The notes under the pieces: generated by a model | What the model saw: only the letters and a program-made list of their open reading frames with translations | Database searches by the model: none | What the model was told of the DNA's origin: nothing | Part shown: positions 1 through 8,800 of the stretch, in pieces | How the letters are laid out: every line of letters begins with the position of its first letter | Position numbering within the stretch: position 1 is the first letter of the stretch | From: Tistrella mobilis KA081020-065 | GTDB taxonomy: Bacteria; Pseudomonadota; Alphaproteobacteria; Tistrellales; Tistrellaceae | Reading direction: 5' to 3' | Length of the DNA: 64,000 nt | NCBI RefSeq assembly: GCF_000264455.2 | Contig: NC_017956.1 | Coordinates: forward strand, 343,501 to 407,500 | Position numbers and translations under genes: made by a program

Positions 1-530
1 CCATCGCCCTGCCGCTCGGCTTCCTGATCGGCATGTCGCCGCTGGCCTACCGGGCGCTCGACCCGTTCATCCAGGTGCTGCGGCCGATCTCGCCACTCGC
101 CTGGATGCCGCTCGCGCTGTTCGTGATCAAGGACAGCCAGATGTCGGCGATCTTCGTGATCTTCATCTGCTCGATCTGGCCGATGTTGCTCAATACCGCC
201 TTCGGTGTCGCCAATGTCCGGCGGGATTGGGTGAATGTCGCCCGCACCCACGAACTCGGGCCGGTCTCGACCGCCCTCAGGGTCATCCTGCCGGCCGCTG
301 CGCCCACCATCGTGACGGGGATGCGGATCTCGATCGGCATCGCCTGGCTGGTCATCGTGGCGGCAGAGATGCTCGTGGGCGGCACCGGCATCGGCTACTA
401 CGTCTGGAACGAGTGGAACAATCTCGATCTCACCAGCGTGGTGTTCTCCATCCTGATGATCGGTCTGGTCGGTATGGCGCTGGATGCGCTGCTCGGCGCG
501 CTCGCCCGCGCCGTGGCCTATGCCGATTGA
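1..530 (+). CDS. ABC transporter permease, nitrate/cyanate/taurine type (NrtB/CynB-like), 5' end missing
   Basis: This is the C-terminal ~175 residues of an inner-membrane permease; the reading frame is open from base 3, so the start lies outside the window. Several hydrophobic segments are visible and the cytoplasmic coupling loop of binding-protein-dependent permeases is recognisable (around the stretch reading VARTHELGP). The family imports nitrate, nitrite, cyanate, taurine or aliphatic sulfonates together with an ATPase and a periplasmic binding protein. The ATPase follows 18 bases after the stop and cyanase comes next, so cyanate is the most likely substrate. The binding-protein gene is presumably upstream of the window. 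Confidence 0.85.
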   Translation, partial: IALPLGFLIGMSPLAYRALDPFIQVLRPISPLAWMPLALFVIKDSQMSAIFVIFICSIWPMLLNTAFGVANVRRDWVNVARTHELGPVSTALRVILPAAAPTIVTGMRISIGIAWLVIVAAEMLVGGTGIGYYVWNEWNNLDLTSVVFSILMIGLVGMALDALLGALARAVAYAD

Positions 531-548
531 GGCGGAGAGAGGTATCCC

Positions 549-1454
549 ATGACGAGCGCACGCCCCTTTCTCGACGTCTCAGGCCTGGCAAAACGCTTCC
601 CCACCCGGGGCGGTGGCGAGACCACGGTTTTCGAGCAGGTCGACTTCACCATGGATCGTGGCGAATTCGTCTGCGTGATCGGCCATTCCGGCTGCGGCAA
701 ATCCACCATCCTCAACATCCTGGCCGGACTCGACAGCGCCTCCTCGGGGGCGGTGGTCATGGATGGTCGGGAAATCTCGGGCCCCGGCCTCGACCGCGGC
801 GTGGTGTTCCAGAATTACAGCCTGCTGCCCTGGGCGACGGCGCTTGAAAACGTGGTCTTTGCCATCCGCGCCCGACATCGTGACTGGTCGCGGCAGCAGA
901 TCCGCGCGCATGCGCTCAGCCATCTGGCCAAGGTCGGACTGTCCGGCGGGGCGGAGCACCGCAAGCCGGCCGAACTCTCGGGCGGCATGCGGCAGCGGGT
1001 CAGCATCGCCCGGGCTTTTGCGATCGAGCCCCGGCTGCTGCTGCTCGACGAGCCCTTCGGCGCACTGGATGCGCTCACCCGCGGCACCATCCAGGACGAG
1101 CTGATCCGCATCTGGTCCGATACCGACCAGAGCGTGTTCATGATCACCCATGACGTCGATGAGGCGATCCTGCTCGCCGACCGGATCCTGCTGATGACCA
1201 ACGGCCCGCGGGCCCGGATCGCGGAGAGCGTGGTCATCGATATCCCGCGGCCGCGGGCCCGGGACACCATCCTGCACGATCCGGCCTTCTATGCCATCCG
1301 CAACCATCTGGTCGAATTCCTGACCCGGCGCTCGCGGGAGCTGGCCGCCGGGGCCGCCGGCGCGGGCACCGGTGCCCCGCGCACCGTGCGTTTCGGCCGC
1401 GACGGCAGTGCCCAGGGCGTGGATGTCGTGCCCTTCCAGCGTGCCGCCCGTTGA
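549..1454 (+). CDS. ABC transporter ATP-binding protein, nitrate/cyanate type (NrtD/CynD-like)
   Basis: Predicted ATPase of 301 residues that powers the permease encoded just upstream. Walker A reads GHSGCGKST near residue 45, the ABC signature is LSGGMRQR, and Walker B is LLLLDEPFGALD, followed by the switch-histidine segment ITHDVDEA. The layout is that of the NrtD/SsuB/TauB group. The C-terminal ~40 residues are rich in Ala, Gly and Arg and look like a loose tail. The start follows a GGCGGAGAGAGG-type ribosome binding site. Its place between the permease and cynS suggests cyanate uptake; nitrate or sulfonate uptake cannot be excluded from sequence alone. Confidence 0.9.
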   Translation: MTSARPFLDVSGLAKRFPTRGGGETTVFEQVDFTMDRGEFVCVIGHSGCGKSTILNILAGLDSASSGAVVMDGREISGPGLDRGVVFQNYSLLPWATALENVVFAIRARHRDWSRQQIRAHALSHLAKVGLSGGAEHRKPAELSGGMRQRVSIARAFAIEPRLLLLDEPFGALDALTRGTIQDELIRIWSDTDQSVFMITHDVDEAILLADRILLMTNGPRARIAESVVIDIPRPRARDTILHDPAFYAIRNHLVEFLTRRSRELAAGAAGAGTGAPRTVRFGRDGSAQGVDVVPFQRAAR

Positions 1455-1513
1455 GCGGCTCTCCGATCCGTTTCGTCGCACCCGTTCATCACGACCCGCA
1501 GCGAGGACCCCTC

Positions 1514-1987
1514 ATGAACATGACCAAGACCTCCACCGATGCGCCGCTGTCCAAGGCCGATGCCACGGCGCTGATCCTCGCCGCCAAGGCGGCGCATGGC
1601 CTGACCTGGGAGGCTATCGCCGAGGGCATCGGCATGTCGCCGGTCTGGACCACCTCGGCGGCACTGGGCATGAACAGCATGCCGCTCGAGAAGGCGCAGG
1701 CGCTGGTGGCCCTGCTCGACCTGCCGGCCGCTGTCGTGCCGGCACTGGTCGCATTCCCGACCAAGGTCTGGGACCAGGCGGTGCCGACGGACCCGGCGAT
1801 CTATCGCCTCTACGAGATCGTGGGTGTCTATGGCGAGACGCTGAAAGAGATCATCCAGGAGAAGTTCGGCGACGGCATCATGAGCGCGATCGACTTCACC
1901 ATGCATGTCGACAAGGTCGAGGACCCCAAGGGCGACCGGGTCAAAATCACCATGAACGGCAAATTCCTGCCCTACAAGGCCTGGTGA
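1514..1987 (+). CDS. cynS: Cyanate hydratase (cyanase)
   Basis: Cyanase converts cyanate and bicarbonate to carbamate and CO2, the carbamate then breaking down to ammonia; it detoxifies cyanate and supplies nitrogen. The product is 157 residues, the usual length, with an N-terminal helical DNA-binding-like fold and the conserved C-terminal catalytic domain. The catalytic Arg, Glu and Ser align at Arg98 and Glu101 (YRLYE) and Ser124 (GDGIMSAIDF). I chose the ATG at 1514, after AGGA, because an in-frame start at 1451 would add 21 residues absent from the family. The gene closes the putative cyanate uptake operon. Confidence 0.96.
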   Translation: MNMTKTSTDAPLSKADATALILAAKAAHGLTWEAIAEGIGMSPVWTTSAALGMNSMPLEKAQALVALLDLPAAVVPALVAFPTKVWDQAVPTDPAIYRLYEIVGVYGETLKEIIQEKFGDGIMSAIDFTMHVDKVEDPKGDRVKITMNGKFLPYKAW

Positions 1988-2076
1988 TCCAGGGCCCTGA
2001 ACCGCATTGCATAGCATGATGCTTCAGGCGGGTGTCGCGAGGAAACGTGGCACCCGTCAACCTTGTGGATAAAAAC

Positions 2077-2094
2077 AAACAGTCTTGACTGTTT
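2077..2094. promoter_or_regulatory. Perfect inverted repeat between cynS and the TetR gene (operator and/or terminator)
   Basis: AAACAGTC-TT-GACTGTTT is an 8-bp perfect inverted repeat flanked by A-rich DNA on the left and a T tract on the right. It lies 90 bases after the cynS stop and about 50 bases before the TetR start. The AT-rich palindrome could be a TetR-type operator; the hairpin plus T tract could equally end cynS transcription. Both readings are inference. Confidence 0.55.
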
Positions 2095-2146
2095 TTTTAT
2101 AGAGTCGCAGTCTTGAAACATGACGCGACCGGCCGGGGAGAGGGAG

Positions 2147-2794
2147 ATGACCGGTGCGAAGGTGCGGCGCACGCAGGAGGAGCGGAGCGCCGAAACCCGC
2201 GACAAGCTGCTCTATGCGACGCTCGACGTGCTGATGGAGGCCGGCCATGCCCGGCTGGCCACTCAGGCGGTCTGTGAACGCGCTGGCGTGTCGCGCGGCG
2301 CGATGCTCCATCACTACCCTACCCGCAGCGAGCTGCTGGTCGCGGCGATCGAGCGGCTGCTCGACGACGAGATCATCGAGATGCGCGGCATGGCCGCCTC
2401 GGTGCGTTCGGGCGCGATCGGCCTGGATGCTTTCGTGGACGATCTGTGGCGGCGCTTCTCGGGCCGGCTGTTCTACATCACGCTCGAACACATCACCGCT
2501 GCCCGGACCGATGACGATCTGCGCGACGCGCTGCTGCCGGTGGTGAAGCGTTTCCATGTCGCGCTCGACGACATGTGGACCGAGTTTTTCGAGGCCCGCG
2601 GCACGGCCGACCGGGCCACGACCACCGTCCTCAATCTGACGCTCTGCCTGCTGCGCGGCATGGGCGCCCAGACGGTGCTGAAACCGGATCCGGACTATTA
2701 CCAGGACCTGCTCAGGGCCTGGAAGACGATCCTCGCATCCCTCGTGGAGGGGCGGGGCTCAGGCGGCACGCTGGCGGGGAGCGTCGGCGTGTGA
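2147..2794 (+). CDS. TetR/AcrR family transcriptional regulator
   Basis: One-component regulator of 215 residues. The N-terminal helix-turn-helix spans roughly residues 15-60 and includes the typical TQAVCERAGVSRGAMLHHYPTR segment region; the remainder is the helical ligand-binding and dimerisation domain. The ATG at 2147 directly follows GGGGAGAGGGAG and is preferred over the in-frame ATG at 2120, which lacks a ribosome binding site. It precedes and runs in the same direction as the HAAT importer and amidohydrolase genes, which are its likely targets, and a strong palindrome lies just upstream. The effector is unknown. Confidence 0.88.
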   Translation: MTGAKVRRTQEERSAETRDKLLYATLDVLMEAGHARLATQAVCERAGVSRGAMLHHYPTRSELLVAAIERLLDDEIIEMRGMAASVRSGAIGLDAFVDDLWRRFSGRLFYITLEHITAARTDDDLRDALLPVVKRFHVALDDMWTEFFEARGTADRATTTVLNLTLCLLRGMGAQTVLKPDPDYYQDLLRAWKTILASLVEGRGSGGTLAGSVGV

Positions 2795-2889
2795 AATCCA
2801 CCCGCACAATCGATCGGCCTCTCAAGAAGGGCCGGCGGCAGCTCCCCGGCGGGGCGGCGGGTTCTCGGGATGGCAAGGAGAAGACAGGG

Positions 2890-4128
2890 ATGGCAGGACG
2901 GATTGAGGCCCGCATGCGCCGGGCCGTGACGGCAGGCGTTTCACTCGCGGTGATGTCCCTCGCGCTCGGTGGCGCGGCACAGGCGGAGACCGCACCCTTC
3001 AGGATCGGGGCGCTGAACCCGGTCACCGGCGCCGGCAGCCCCTATGGCCCGGGCATGCAGAAGGCAATCATCCTCGCGGCGGACGAGGTGAACGCCGCAG
3101 GTGGCGCCTGCGGCCGCAAGCTGGAAGTCTCAGCCGAAGATACCCAGACCTCGCCCGAAGCTGCCGTGCTGGCGGTGAAGAAGCTCATCGAGGTAAACAA
3201 GGTCGATGCGGTGATGGGCACCTGGTCGTCGGGCATCACGCTCGCGGTCATGCCGATCACCACCCAGGCCGGGCTGCCGCTGCTGAACACCTCGGGCGCG
3301 CCGGCGATCTCCACGGAAGACAAGGCCGATCTGGTCTGGCGTTTCCAGGCGACCAATGACCGTTTCGGTCAGGCCTTCGCCAAGATCGCAACCGAGCGCG
3401 GTTTCAAGCGTCCGGCGACCATGGCCTATAACAACGCCTCCGGCATCGGCAATACCGAGGGCTTCACCAAGGCCTGGACGGCCGCAGGCGGCGAGGTCGT
3501 CTCCAGCGTGGTCTACGAGCCCAAGCGGCCGAGCTACCGCTCCGAACTGCAGCAGATCCTGGCGGCGAACCCCGACGTGATCGTCATGGGGTCTTATCTT
3601 CAGGACACCACCGTCATCCTGCGCGAATGGTATCAGAGCGGCCAGAGCCCGGATGTGAAGTGGATCATCCCCGGCTGGGCCGCCAATCAGCAGCTGATCG
3701 ATGCGCTGGGCCCCGACGTGCTCGCCAATGTGATCGCGGTCGACAGCATCAGCAATGAGAGCGCGCCGTCTTACGCCCATTTCGAAGCGGCCTACAAGAA
3801 GACGATGGGGGCAGACGCCCCGGCCAATGTCTATGCGGCGATGACCTATGACATGGTGATCGCCTGGGGCCTGGCCATGCAGCAGGCCTGTCCCGACACG
3901 ACCATTGCGGCGGTGAACGGCAGCATCCGCGCGATCGATGCCGCCGATGGCGCGCCGGTCTACACCTTCGCCGAGGGCAAGGCCGCGATCGAGGCCGGCC
4001 GCAAGGTGAACTATGAAGGCGCCTCCAGCCGCCTCTCCTTCGACCAGTATGGCGACGTCACGCCCGATTTCAGCCTGTCGGAGATCGATGGCGGCGCCTT
4101 CGTCCGCAAGGGCGTGGTCTCGTTCTGA
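2890..4128 (+). CDS. ABC transporter substrate-binding protein, branched-chain amino acid/amide (LivJ/LivK) family
   Basis: Periplasmic receptor of 412 residues for the importer encoded downstream. A signal peptide (twin Arg followed by a hydrophobic core) ends at AQA-ET around residue 32, and the mature part begins FRIGALNPVTGAGSPYGPG, the usual Peripla_BP_6 opening. The ATG at 2890 follows AAGGAG with normal spacing; the longer open frame upstream overlaps the TetR gene and is not coding. The domain is shared by receptors for amino acids, amides, urea and aromatic compounds. The amidohydrolase at the end of the cluster hints at a cyclic amide or peptide-like ligand, but this is only inference. 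Confidence 0.9.
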   Translation: MAGRIEARMRRAVTAGVSLAVMSLALGGAAQAETAPFRIGALNPVTGAGSPYGPGMQKAIILAADEVNAAGGACGRKLEVSAEDTQTSPEAAVLAVKKLIEVNKVDAVMGTWSSGITLAVMPITTQAGLPLLNTSGAPAISTEDKADLVWRFQATNDRFGQAFAKIATERGFKRPATMAYNNASGIGNTEGFTKAWTAAGGEVVSSVVYEPKRPSYRSELQQILAANPDVIVMGSYLQDTTVILREWYQSGQSPDVKWIIPGWAANQQLIDALGPDVLANVIAVDSISNESAPSYAHFEAAYKKTMGADAPANVYAAMTYDMVIAWGLAMQQACPDTTIAAVNGSIRAIDAADGAPVYTFAEGKAAIEAGRKVNYEGASSRLSFDQYGDVTPDFSLSEIDGGAFVRKGVVSF

Positions 4129-4215
4129 TCCGGACCGGCCGTGCCCGCTCAGGCGACGCTTCGGCGCGCCGGGCGGGTCGGCCGCCTCGTTCCGGCCTCC
4201 CGTTCCGGGGTCCCC

Positions 4216-5088
4216 ATGGATACCGCCTATTATCTCAACCTGGCCTTCAACGGCCTGGTCGAGGGCTCGATCTATGCCCTCGGCGCGCTTGCGATCACGC
4301 TGGTTTTCGGCATCGCCCGCTTTCCCAACGCCTCCACCGGCGACCTGATGACGGTCGGCGCCTTCGGCGGCCTTGCCGGCACGCTGGCCGGCGGCGGGCT
4401 TCTGGGGGCGGCGATCGCCGGGGTCGGCGTCTCGGCTGCGGTGGCGCTCGCCTTCCATTTCCTGCTGTTCCGCAATCTGGCCCGGCGCTCGGCGGTGGCC
4501 TCGATGATCGCGTCGATCGGTCTCGCCTTCTTCCTGCGCTCGGCGCTTTCCTTCATCTTCGGCCATGATCAGCGGGTCTACGACCTGCCGCTGACCCGTG
4601 CGGTCCTGTTCGGGCCGATCCGGGTGCAGCCGACAGATCTGCAGGTGATGGGGGCGGCAGCTGCCGCACTGGCGGTGACTTTCGCCGTGCTGCACCTGAC
4701 CCCGATCGGCCGCAGGATGCGGGCGGTCGCCGACAATCCCGATCTCGCCCGGGCCTCGGGCATCAATGCCGGGCGGGTGATGGCGGTGATGTGGCTGATG
4801 GCGGGCGGGCTGGCCGGGCTCGGCGGCGTTCTGCTGGGCGCCAAGACCGTGGTGACCCCCGAAATGGGCTGGGATCTGCTGCTGCCGGCCTTTGCCGCCA
4901 CCATCCTCGGCACGATCGGCAACCCGATCGGCGCCGTTCTGGGCGGGCTGCTGATCGGCCTGGTGCAGGAGCTGTCCACCCCCTTCGTCGGCTTCACCTA
5001 CAAGATCGGCATGGGGTTCGCGGTGCTGCTGCTGATGCTGATGATCCGGCCGCAGGGGCTGTTCGCCCGCAACGCGCTGGTTCGCTGA
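4216..5088 (+). CDS. livH: Branched-chain amino acid-type ABC transporter permease (LivH family)
   Basis: First inner-membrane permease of the HAAT importer, 290 residues with about eight hydrophobic helices. The opening YYLNLAFNGLVEGSIYALGA and the later ARASGINAGRV and GTIGNPIGAVLGG segments are typical of LivH. I used the ATG at 4216, where the conserved family sequence begins; the open frame upstream to 4141 looks non-coding. It follows the receptor gene and precedes livM by 12 bases. The symbol denotes the family; the substrate is not established. Confidence 0.9.
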   Translation: MDTAYYLNLAFNGLVEGSIYALGALAITLVFGIARFPNASTGDLMTVGAFGGLAGTLAGGGLLGAAIAGVGVSAAVALAFHFLLFRNLARRSAVASMIASIGLAFFLRSALSFIFGHDQRVYDLPLTRAVLFGPIRVQPTDLQVMGAAAAALAVTFAVLHLTPIGRRMRAVADNPDLARASGINAGRVMAVMWLMAGGLAGLGGVLLGAKTVVTPEMGWDLLLPAFAATILGTIGNPIGAVLGGLLIGLVQELSTPFVGFTYKIGMGFAVLLLMLMIRPQGLFARNALVR

Positions 5089-5100
5089 GGGAGGCCGCCC

Positions 5101-6006
5101 ATGGAAAGCTATCTGGTCGCGGTCGCGGTGGTCACGGCGATCTACATGCTGATGACTTTCGGCCTGAACCTGCAATACGGCTTCACCGGCCTGATCAATT
5201 TCGGCCTGGTCGGCTTCTTCGCCATCGGCGCCTATACGAGCGCCCTGCTGGTGATGGCGGGCTGGCCCCTGCTGCTGGGCTTCGCTGCGGCGGCCCTGCT
5301 GGCGGCTCTTGCCGCCTGGCCGGTGGCGCTTTTGTCGCTGCGGCTCAGGATCGAGTATTTCGCCATCGTCATGCTCGGTTTTTCCGAGACCGTGCGCCTG
5401 GTGATCACCAACGAGCGTGCGCTGACCGGCGGCGTTCAGGGGATCCCGGGCATTCCATCGGCCGCCCAGGCGCTGGGCGTGGAGGGGGTCGACGGCAATC
5501 TGCTGACCCTGATCCTGCTGGTGGTGGCGGTGATCCTGGTGCTGGCGGTCAACTGGCGGCTGGTCCACAGCCCCTTCGGCCGGATGATCCAGGCGATCCG
5601 CGACGATGAAGAGGCGGTGCGGTCGCTGGGCAAGCATCCGGGCCGGTTCAAGGTCACCGTGTTCATGGTCGGCAGCGCGTTCACCGGCCTCGCCGGCGCC
5701 TTCTACGCCCATTACGTCACCTTCGTGACCCCGGAACAGTTCGTCCCTCTGCTCACCTTTTATGTCTGGGTGGCGATGATCTTCGGCGGTGCGGGCCGGG
5801 TGGGCGGGGCCGCGATCGGCACCGTCGTGCTGATCGGCTTCCTTGAAGGCTCGCGCTTCCTGCGCGATGCCCTGCCGGGTGTCTCCGAAGTCGAGATGGC
5901 GAGCCTCAGGCTGGGGGTGGTCGGCGTTGCGCTGATGCTGCTGATGCGCTTCCGCCCGGACGGCATTCTGGGTGCGCCGTCGGCCGGCACGAAGAAGGGG
6001 GGCTGA
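5101..6006 (+). CDS. livM: Branched-chain amino acid-type ABC transporter permease (LivM family)
   Basis: Second permease of the importer, 301 residues. Landmarks are LNLQYGFTGLINFGLVGFFAIGAY in the first third, the AIRDDEEAVRSLGK coupling segment in the middle, and the C-terminal FRPDGILG that marks the end of LivM proteins. It pairs with LivH to form the transmembrane channel and contacts the two ATPases encoded next. It starts 12 bases after livH, behind GAGGGAGG, in the same operon. Confidence 0.9.
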   Translation: MESYLVAVAVVTAIYMLMTFGLNLQYGFTGLINFGLVGFFAIGAYTSALLVMAGWPLLLGFAAAALLAALAAWPVALLSLRLRIEYFAIVMLGFSETVRLVITNERALTGGVQGIPGIPSAAQALGVEGVDGNLLTLILLVVAVILVLAVNWRLVHSPFGRMIQAIRDDEEAVRSLGKHPGRFKVTVFMVGSAFTGLAGAFYAHYVTFVTPEQFVPLLTFYVWVAMIFGGAGRVGGAAIGTVVLIGFLEGSRFLRDALPGVSEVEMASLRLGVVGVALMLLMRFRPDGILGAPSAGTKKGG

Positions 6007-6010
6007 ACCG

Positions 6011-6820
6011 ATGAGCCATCCTGACACCATCGCCGCCGCCGATCGTCAGCTGGCGGTCGAGGGCGTTTCCAAAAGCTTCGGCGGCGTGCAGGTGCTGACC
6101 GATATCGGCTTCTCGGTGCCAGTCTCGGGGCTTTCGGGGCTGATCGGCCCCAACGGTGCCGGCAAGAGCACGCTGTTCTCGGTCGTCAGCGGTTTTCAGC
6201 CGGGCGATGCCGGCCGGGTCAGCTTCGCCGGCCGCGATCTCAGCCGGATGGGGCCAGTGGAGCGGGTGCGCGCCGGGCTGGGGCGCACCTTCCAGGTGCC
6301 GCGGGTCTTCGGCAGTCTGAGCGTGCGCCAGAACCTGGCGGCCGCTGCCCCGGGGCAGGCGGGGGAGACCCTGGCCGGCGTGTTCTTCCGCGGTGCCCGC
6401 ATTCGCCGCCAGGAAGCGGAAATCGCGGCGCGTGCCGACGGCATTCTGGAATTTCTGAACCTCGCCCGCGTGGCCGACAAGCCGGCGGGCGGCCTGTCGG
6501 GCGGTCAGCGCAAGCTGCTGGAATTGGGCCGCGCCCTGATGGTCCGGCCGAAGATGATCCTGCTTGACGAGCCTTTCGCCGGGGTGAACCCCGTGCTGAT
6601 CGAAGAGATCGCCGACCGGATCCGTGCGATCCGCGAGACCGGGGTCGACGGCAGCGGCGGCATCGGCTTCCTGATCGTCGAACACAACCTGCCCTCGCTC
6701 TCGGCCCTGGTCGAGCGGATGATCGTGATCGATCGCGGCCGGCTGCTGGCACAGGGCACGCCCCAGGCGGTGCTTGCCGATGCCCGGGTGCGCGAGGCCT
6801 ATATGGGGGGCGCGGTATGA
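6011..6820 (+). CDS. livG: Branched-chain amino acid-type ABC transporter ATP-binding protein (LivG family)
   Basis: First ATPase of the importer, 269 residues. Walker A is GPNGAGKST, the signature is LSGGQRKLLELGRALM, Walker B is MILLDEPFAGVNP, and the switch region is LIVEHNL. The start at 6011 lies four bases after the livM stop; the in-frame ATG at 5972 lies within livM and adds an Arg-rich stretch not seen in the family. The gene overlaps livF by ATGA, a sign of translational coupling. Confidence 0.9.
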   Translation: MSHPDTIAAADRQLAVEGVSKSFGGVQVLTDIGFSVPVSGLSGLIGPNGAGKSTLFSVVSGFQPGDAGRVSFAGRDLSRMGPVERVRAGLGRTFQVPRVFGSLSVRQNLAAAAPGQAGETLAGVFFRGARIRRQEAEIAARADGILEFLNLARVADKPAGGLSGGQRKLLELGRALMVRPKMILLDEPFAGVNPVLIEEIADRIRAIRETGVDGSGGIGFLIVEHNLPSLSALVERMIVIDRGRLLAQGTPQAVLADARVREAYMGGAV

Positions 6821-7521
6821 CCCGGCTGCTGACCGTCTCGGATCTTGCCGCGGGCTATGGCGAGGTCGACATCGTCTCGGGCATCTCGCTCCATGTCGAT
6901 GCGCTGGAGATCGTGACCATCGCCGGCACCAACGGCTCGGGCAAATCGACCCTGGTCAAGGCGCTGATGGGGTTGCTCACCCGGGTGCGCGGCGAGATGC
7001 GCCTGGGCGATACCCCGCTGCTGGGCGTGCCGGCCGAAAAGCGTATCGGCATGGGCGTGGTCTACGTGCCCCAGGTCGAGAATGTCTTCCCGACCCTGAC
7101 TGTCACCGAGAATCTCCAGGTGGTGGAGGGCGTCACCGATCGCCGCCACCGGATCGAGGCAATGTTCGACCGTTTCCCCGCCCTGGCTGAACGTCGTCGC
7201 ACCCGCGCCGGCGCGCTGTCGGGCGGCGAGCGTCAGCAGCTGGCCTTCGCCCGGGCCCTGATGCCGGCACCGAAGCTGATGATCCTGGATGAGCCGACGG
7301 CGGCACTGTCGCCTGCCCTGGTCCACGAGGTGCTGGAACTGATCCGCGGCCTGCCGGCGCTGGGGGTCTCGGCCCTGCTGGTCGAACAGCGCGCCCGTCA
7401 GGCGCTGGCGATCAGCGATCGCGGCTACATTCTGGATACCGGGCGGGTGGTGATCCACGACACCGCCGAACGCCTGCTTGCCGATGAACGCATGGCCGAT
7501 CTCTATCTCGGCACCCATTGA
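6817..7521 (+). CDS. livF: Branched-chain amino acid-type ABC transporter ATP-binding protein (LivF family)
   Basis: Second ATPase of the importer, 234 residues, the normal LivF length. Walker A is GTNGSGKST, the signature is LSGGERQQLAFARALM, Walker B is LMILDEPTAALSP, and the switch region is ALLVEQRARQAL. The LivF-type VPQVENVFPTLTV segment lies between Walker A and the signature. Its start overlaps the livG stop and the amidohydrolase gene follows 13 bases downstream, so all six genes could share one transcript. Confidence 0.9.
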   Translation: MTRLLTVSDLAAGYGEVDIVSGISLHVDALEIVTIAGTNGSGKSTLVKALMGLLTRVRGEMRLGDTPLLGVPAEKRIGMGVVYVPQVENVFPTLTVTENLQVVEGVTDRRHRIEAMFDRFPALAERRRTRAGALSGGERQQLAFARALMPAPKLMILDEPTAALSPALVHEVLELIRGLPALGVSALLVEQRARQALAISDRGYILDTGRVVIHDTAERLLADERMADLYLGTH

Positions 7522-7534
7522 GGATGATCCATTC

Positions 7535-8794
7535 ATGACCTCCGCTTCCAAGGCCGCGCCCCAGGGGGCCGGCACCGTCTTCCGCAATGCCCGGGTGCTG
7601 GATGTCGTCGCCGGCCGCTATCTCGACGGCCAGTCGGTCTGGGTCGAGGGCGGGGTGATACGCGCCATAGCCCCCGACGCCGACCGCATGGCCGGTGCCG
7701 ATGCCGAGGTGATCGATCTCGGCGGCAAGGTGCTGATGCCGGGCCTGTGCGACGCCCATGTCCATGTCACGGCGATCACGCCCAACTTCGCCGAACTCGG
7801 TCGGATGTCGCCCTTCTACGTCACGGTCCACACCGCCGACGTGCTGAAGGGCATGCTGGAGCGCGGCTTTACCACCGTGCGCGATGCCGGTGGCGCCGAT
7901 TGGGGGCTGGCCAAGGCGGTCGCGGAAGGCGCGCTGCCCGGTCCGCGGCTGCTCTATTGCGGCAAGGCGCTCTCGCAGACCGGCGGTCATGCCGACATGC
8001 GCGGGCCCGGCCAGCAGGAACTGGGCGAGTGTTTCTGCTGTGCTGGGCTCGGCCGGGTCTGCGACGGCGTGCCCGAGATGCGCCGGGCCTGCCGTGATCT
8101 GATCCGCACCGGCGCCACCCATATCAAGCTGATGGTCTCGGGCGGTGTCGCCTCGCCGACCGACCGGATCGACAGCACCCAGTTCGCGATGGAAGAACTC
8201 TACGCGGCGGTGGAAGAGGCCGAGGCCGCCAACATTCCGGTCATGGGCCATGCCTATACCGCCCGCGCGATCAACCGGGCGCTGGAGGCGGGCATCACCT
8301 CGATCGAGCACGGCAATCTGCTCGACGAAAGCTCGGTGCGGCTGTTCGTCGAAAAGGGCCGCTGGCTGGTGCCGACGCTTGCGACCTATTCGGCCCTGGC
8401 CGAAGAGGGGCTGGCGGCGGGCATGCCGGCCGATCTGCACCGCAAGGTCTATGACGTGCTGGATGCCGGCCGCGAGGCGCTGCGCCTGGCCCATGCAGGT
8501 GGTGTGAAGATCGCTTTCGGCACCGACCTGCTCGGCATCATGCATCGCCGCCAGCTGACCGAATTCGCCCTGCGGGCCCAGGTCCAGGCGCCGATCGACG
8601 TGATCCGCTCGGCCACCACCGTCGCGGCCGATCTGTTCCGCATGGGCGATCGCATCGGACGGGTCGAACCGGGCCTGCTCGCCGACCTGATCGTCGTCGA
8701 TGGCGATGTCCTTCACGACGTCGCACCCTGGTCGCGACCGGATGAGACCATCCGGCTGGTGATGAAGGAAGGCCGGGTGCTGGTGGCGCGGTGA
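7535..8794 (+). CDS. Metal-dependent amidohydrolase (imidazolonepropionase-like / Xaa-Pro dipeptidase type)
   Basis: Hydrolase of 419 residues in the amidohydrolase superfamily, predicted to cut a cyclic amide, a peptide or a related C-N bond in the cytoplasm. Metal-binding landmarks are HVHV after LMPGLCDA, the likely bridging Lys in HIKLMVSGG, His in GHAYTARA, His in IEHGNLLDE and Asp in FGTDLLG. There is no signal peptide. The ATG at 7535 follows GAGGA and is preferred to in-frame starts inside livF. Position directly after the importer suggests it processes the imported compound. The substrate cannot be read from the sequence. Confidence 0.86.
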   Translation: MTSASKAAPQGAGTVFRNARVLDVVAGRYLDGQSVWVEGGVIRAIAPDADRMAGADAEVIDLGGKVLMPGLCDAHVHVTAITPNFAELGRMSPFYVTVHTADVLKGMLERGFTTVRDAGGADWGLAKAVAEGALPGPRLLYCGKALSQTGGHADMRGPGQQELGECFCCAGLGRVCDGVPEMRRACRDLIRTGATHIKLMVSGGVASPTDRIDSTQFAMEELYAAVEEAEAANIPVMGHAYTARAINRALEAGITSIEHGNLLDESSVRLFVEKGRWLVPTLATYSALAEEGLAAGMPADLHRKVYDVLDAGREALRLAHAGGVKIAFGTDLLGIMHRRQLTEFALRAQVQAPIDVIRSATTVAADLFRMGDRIGRVEPGLLADLIVVDGDVLHDVAPWSRPDETIRLVMKEGRVLVAR

Positions 8795-8800
8795 GCAGGG

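Noticed and set aside
3130..6030. 966-codon open frame on the minus strand across the importer genes
   Set aside because: It is antisense to well-supported receptor and permease genes, its product is His/Gln/Arg-rich low complexity typical of GC-rich shadow frames, and it has no family motif.
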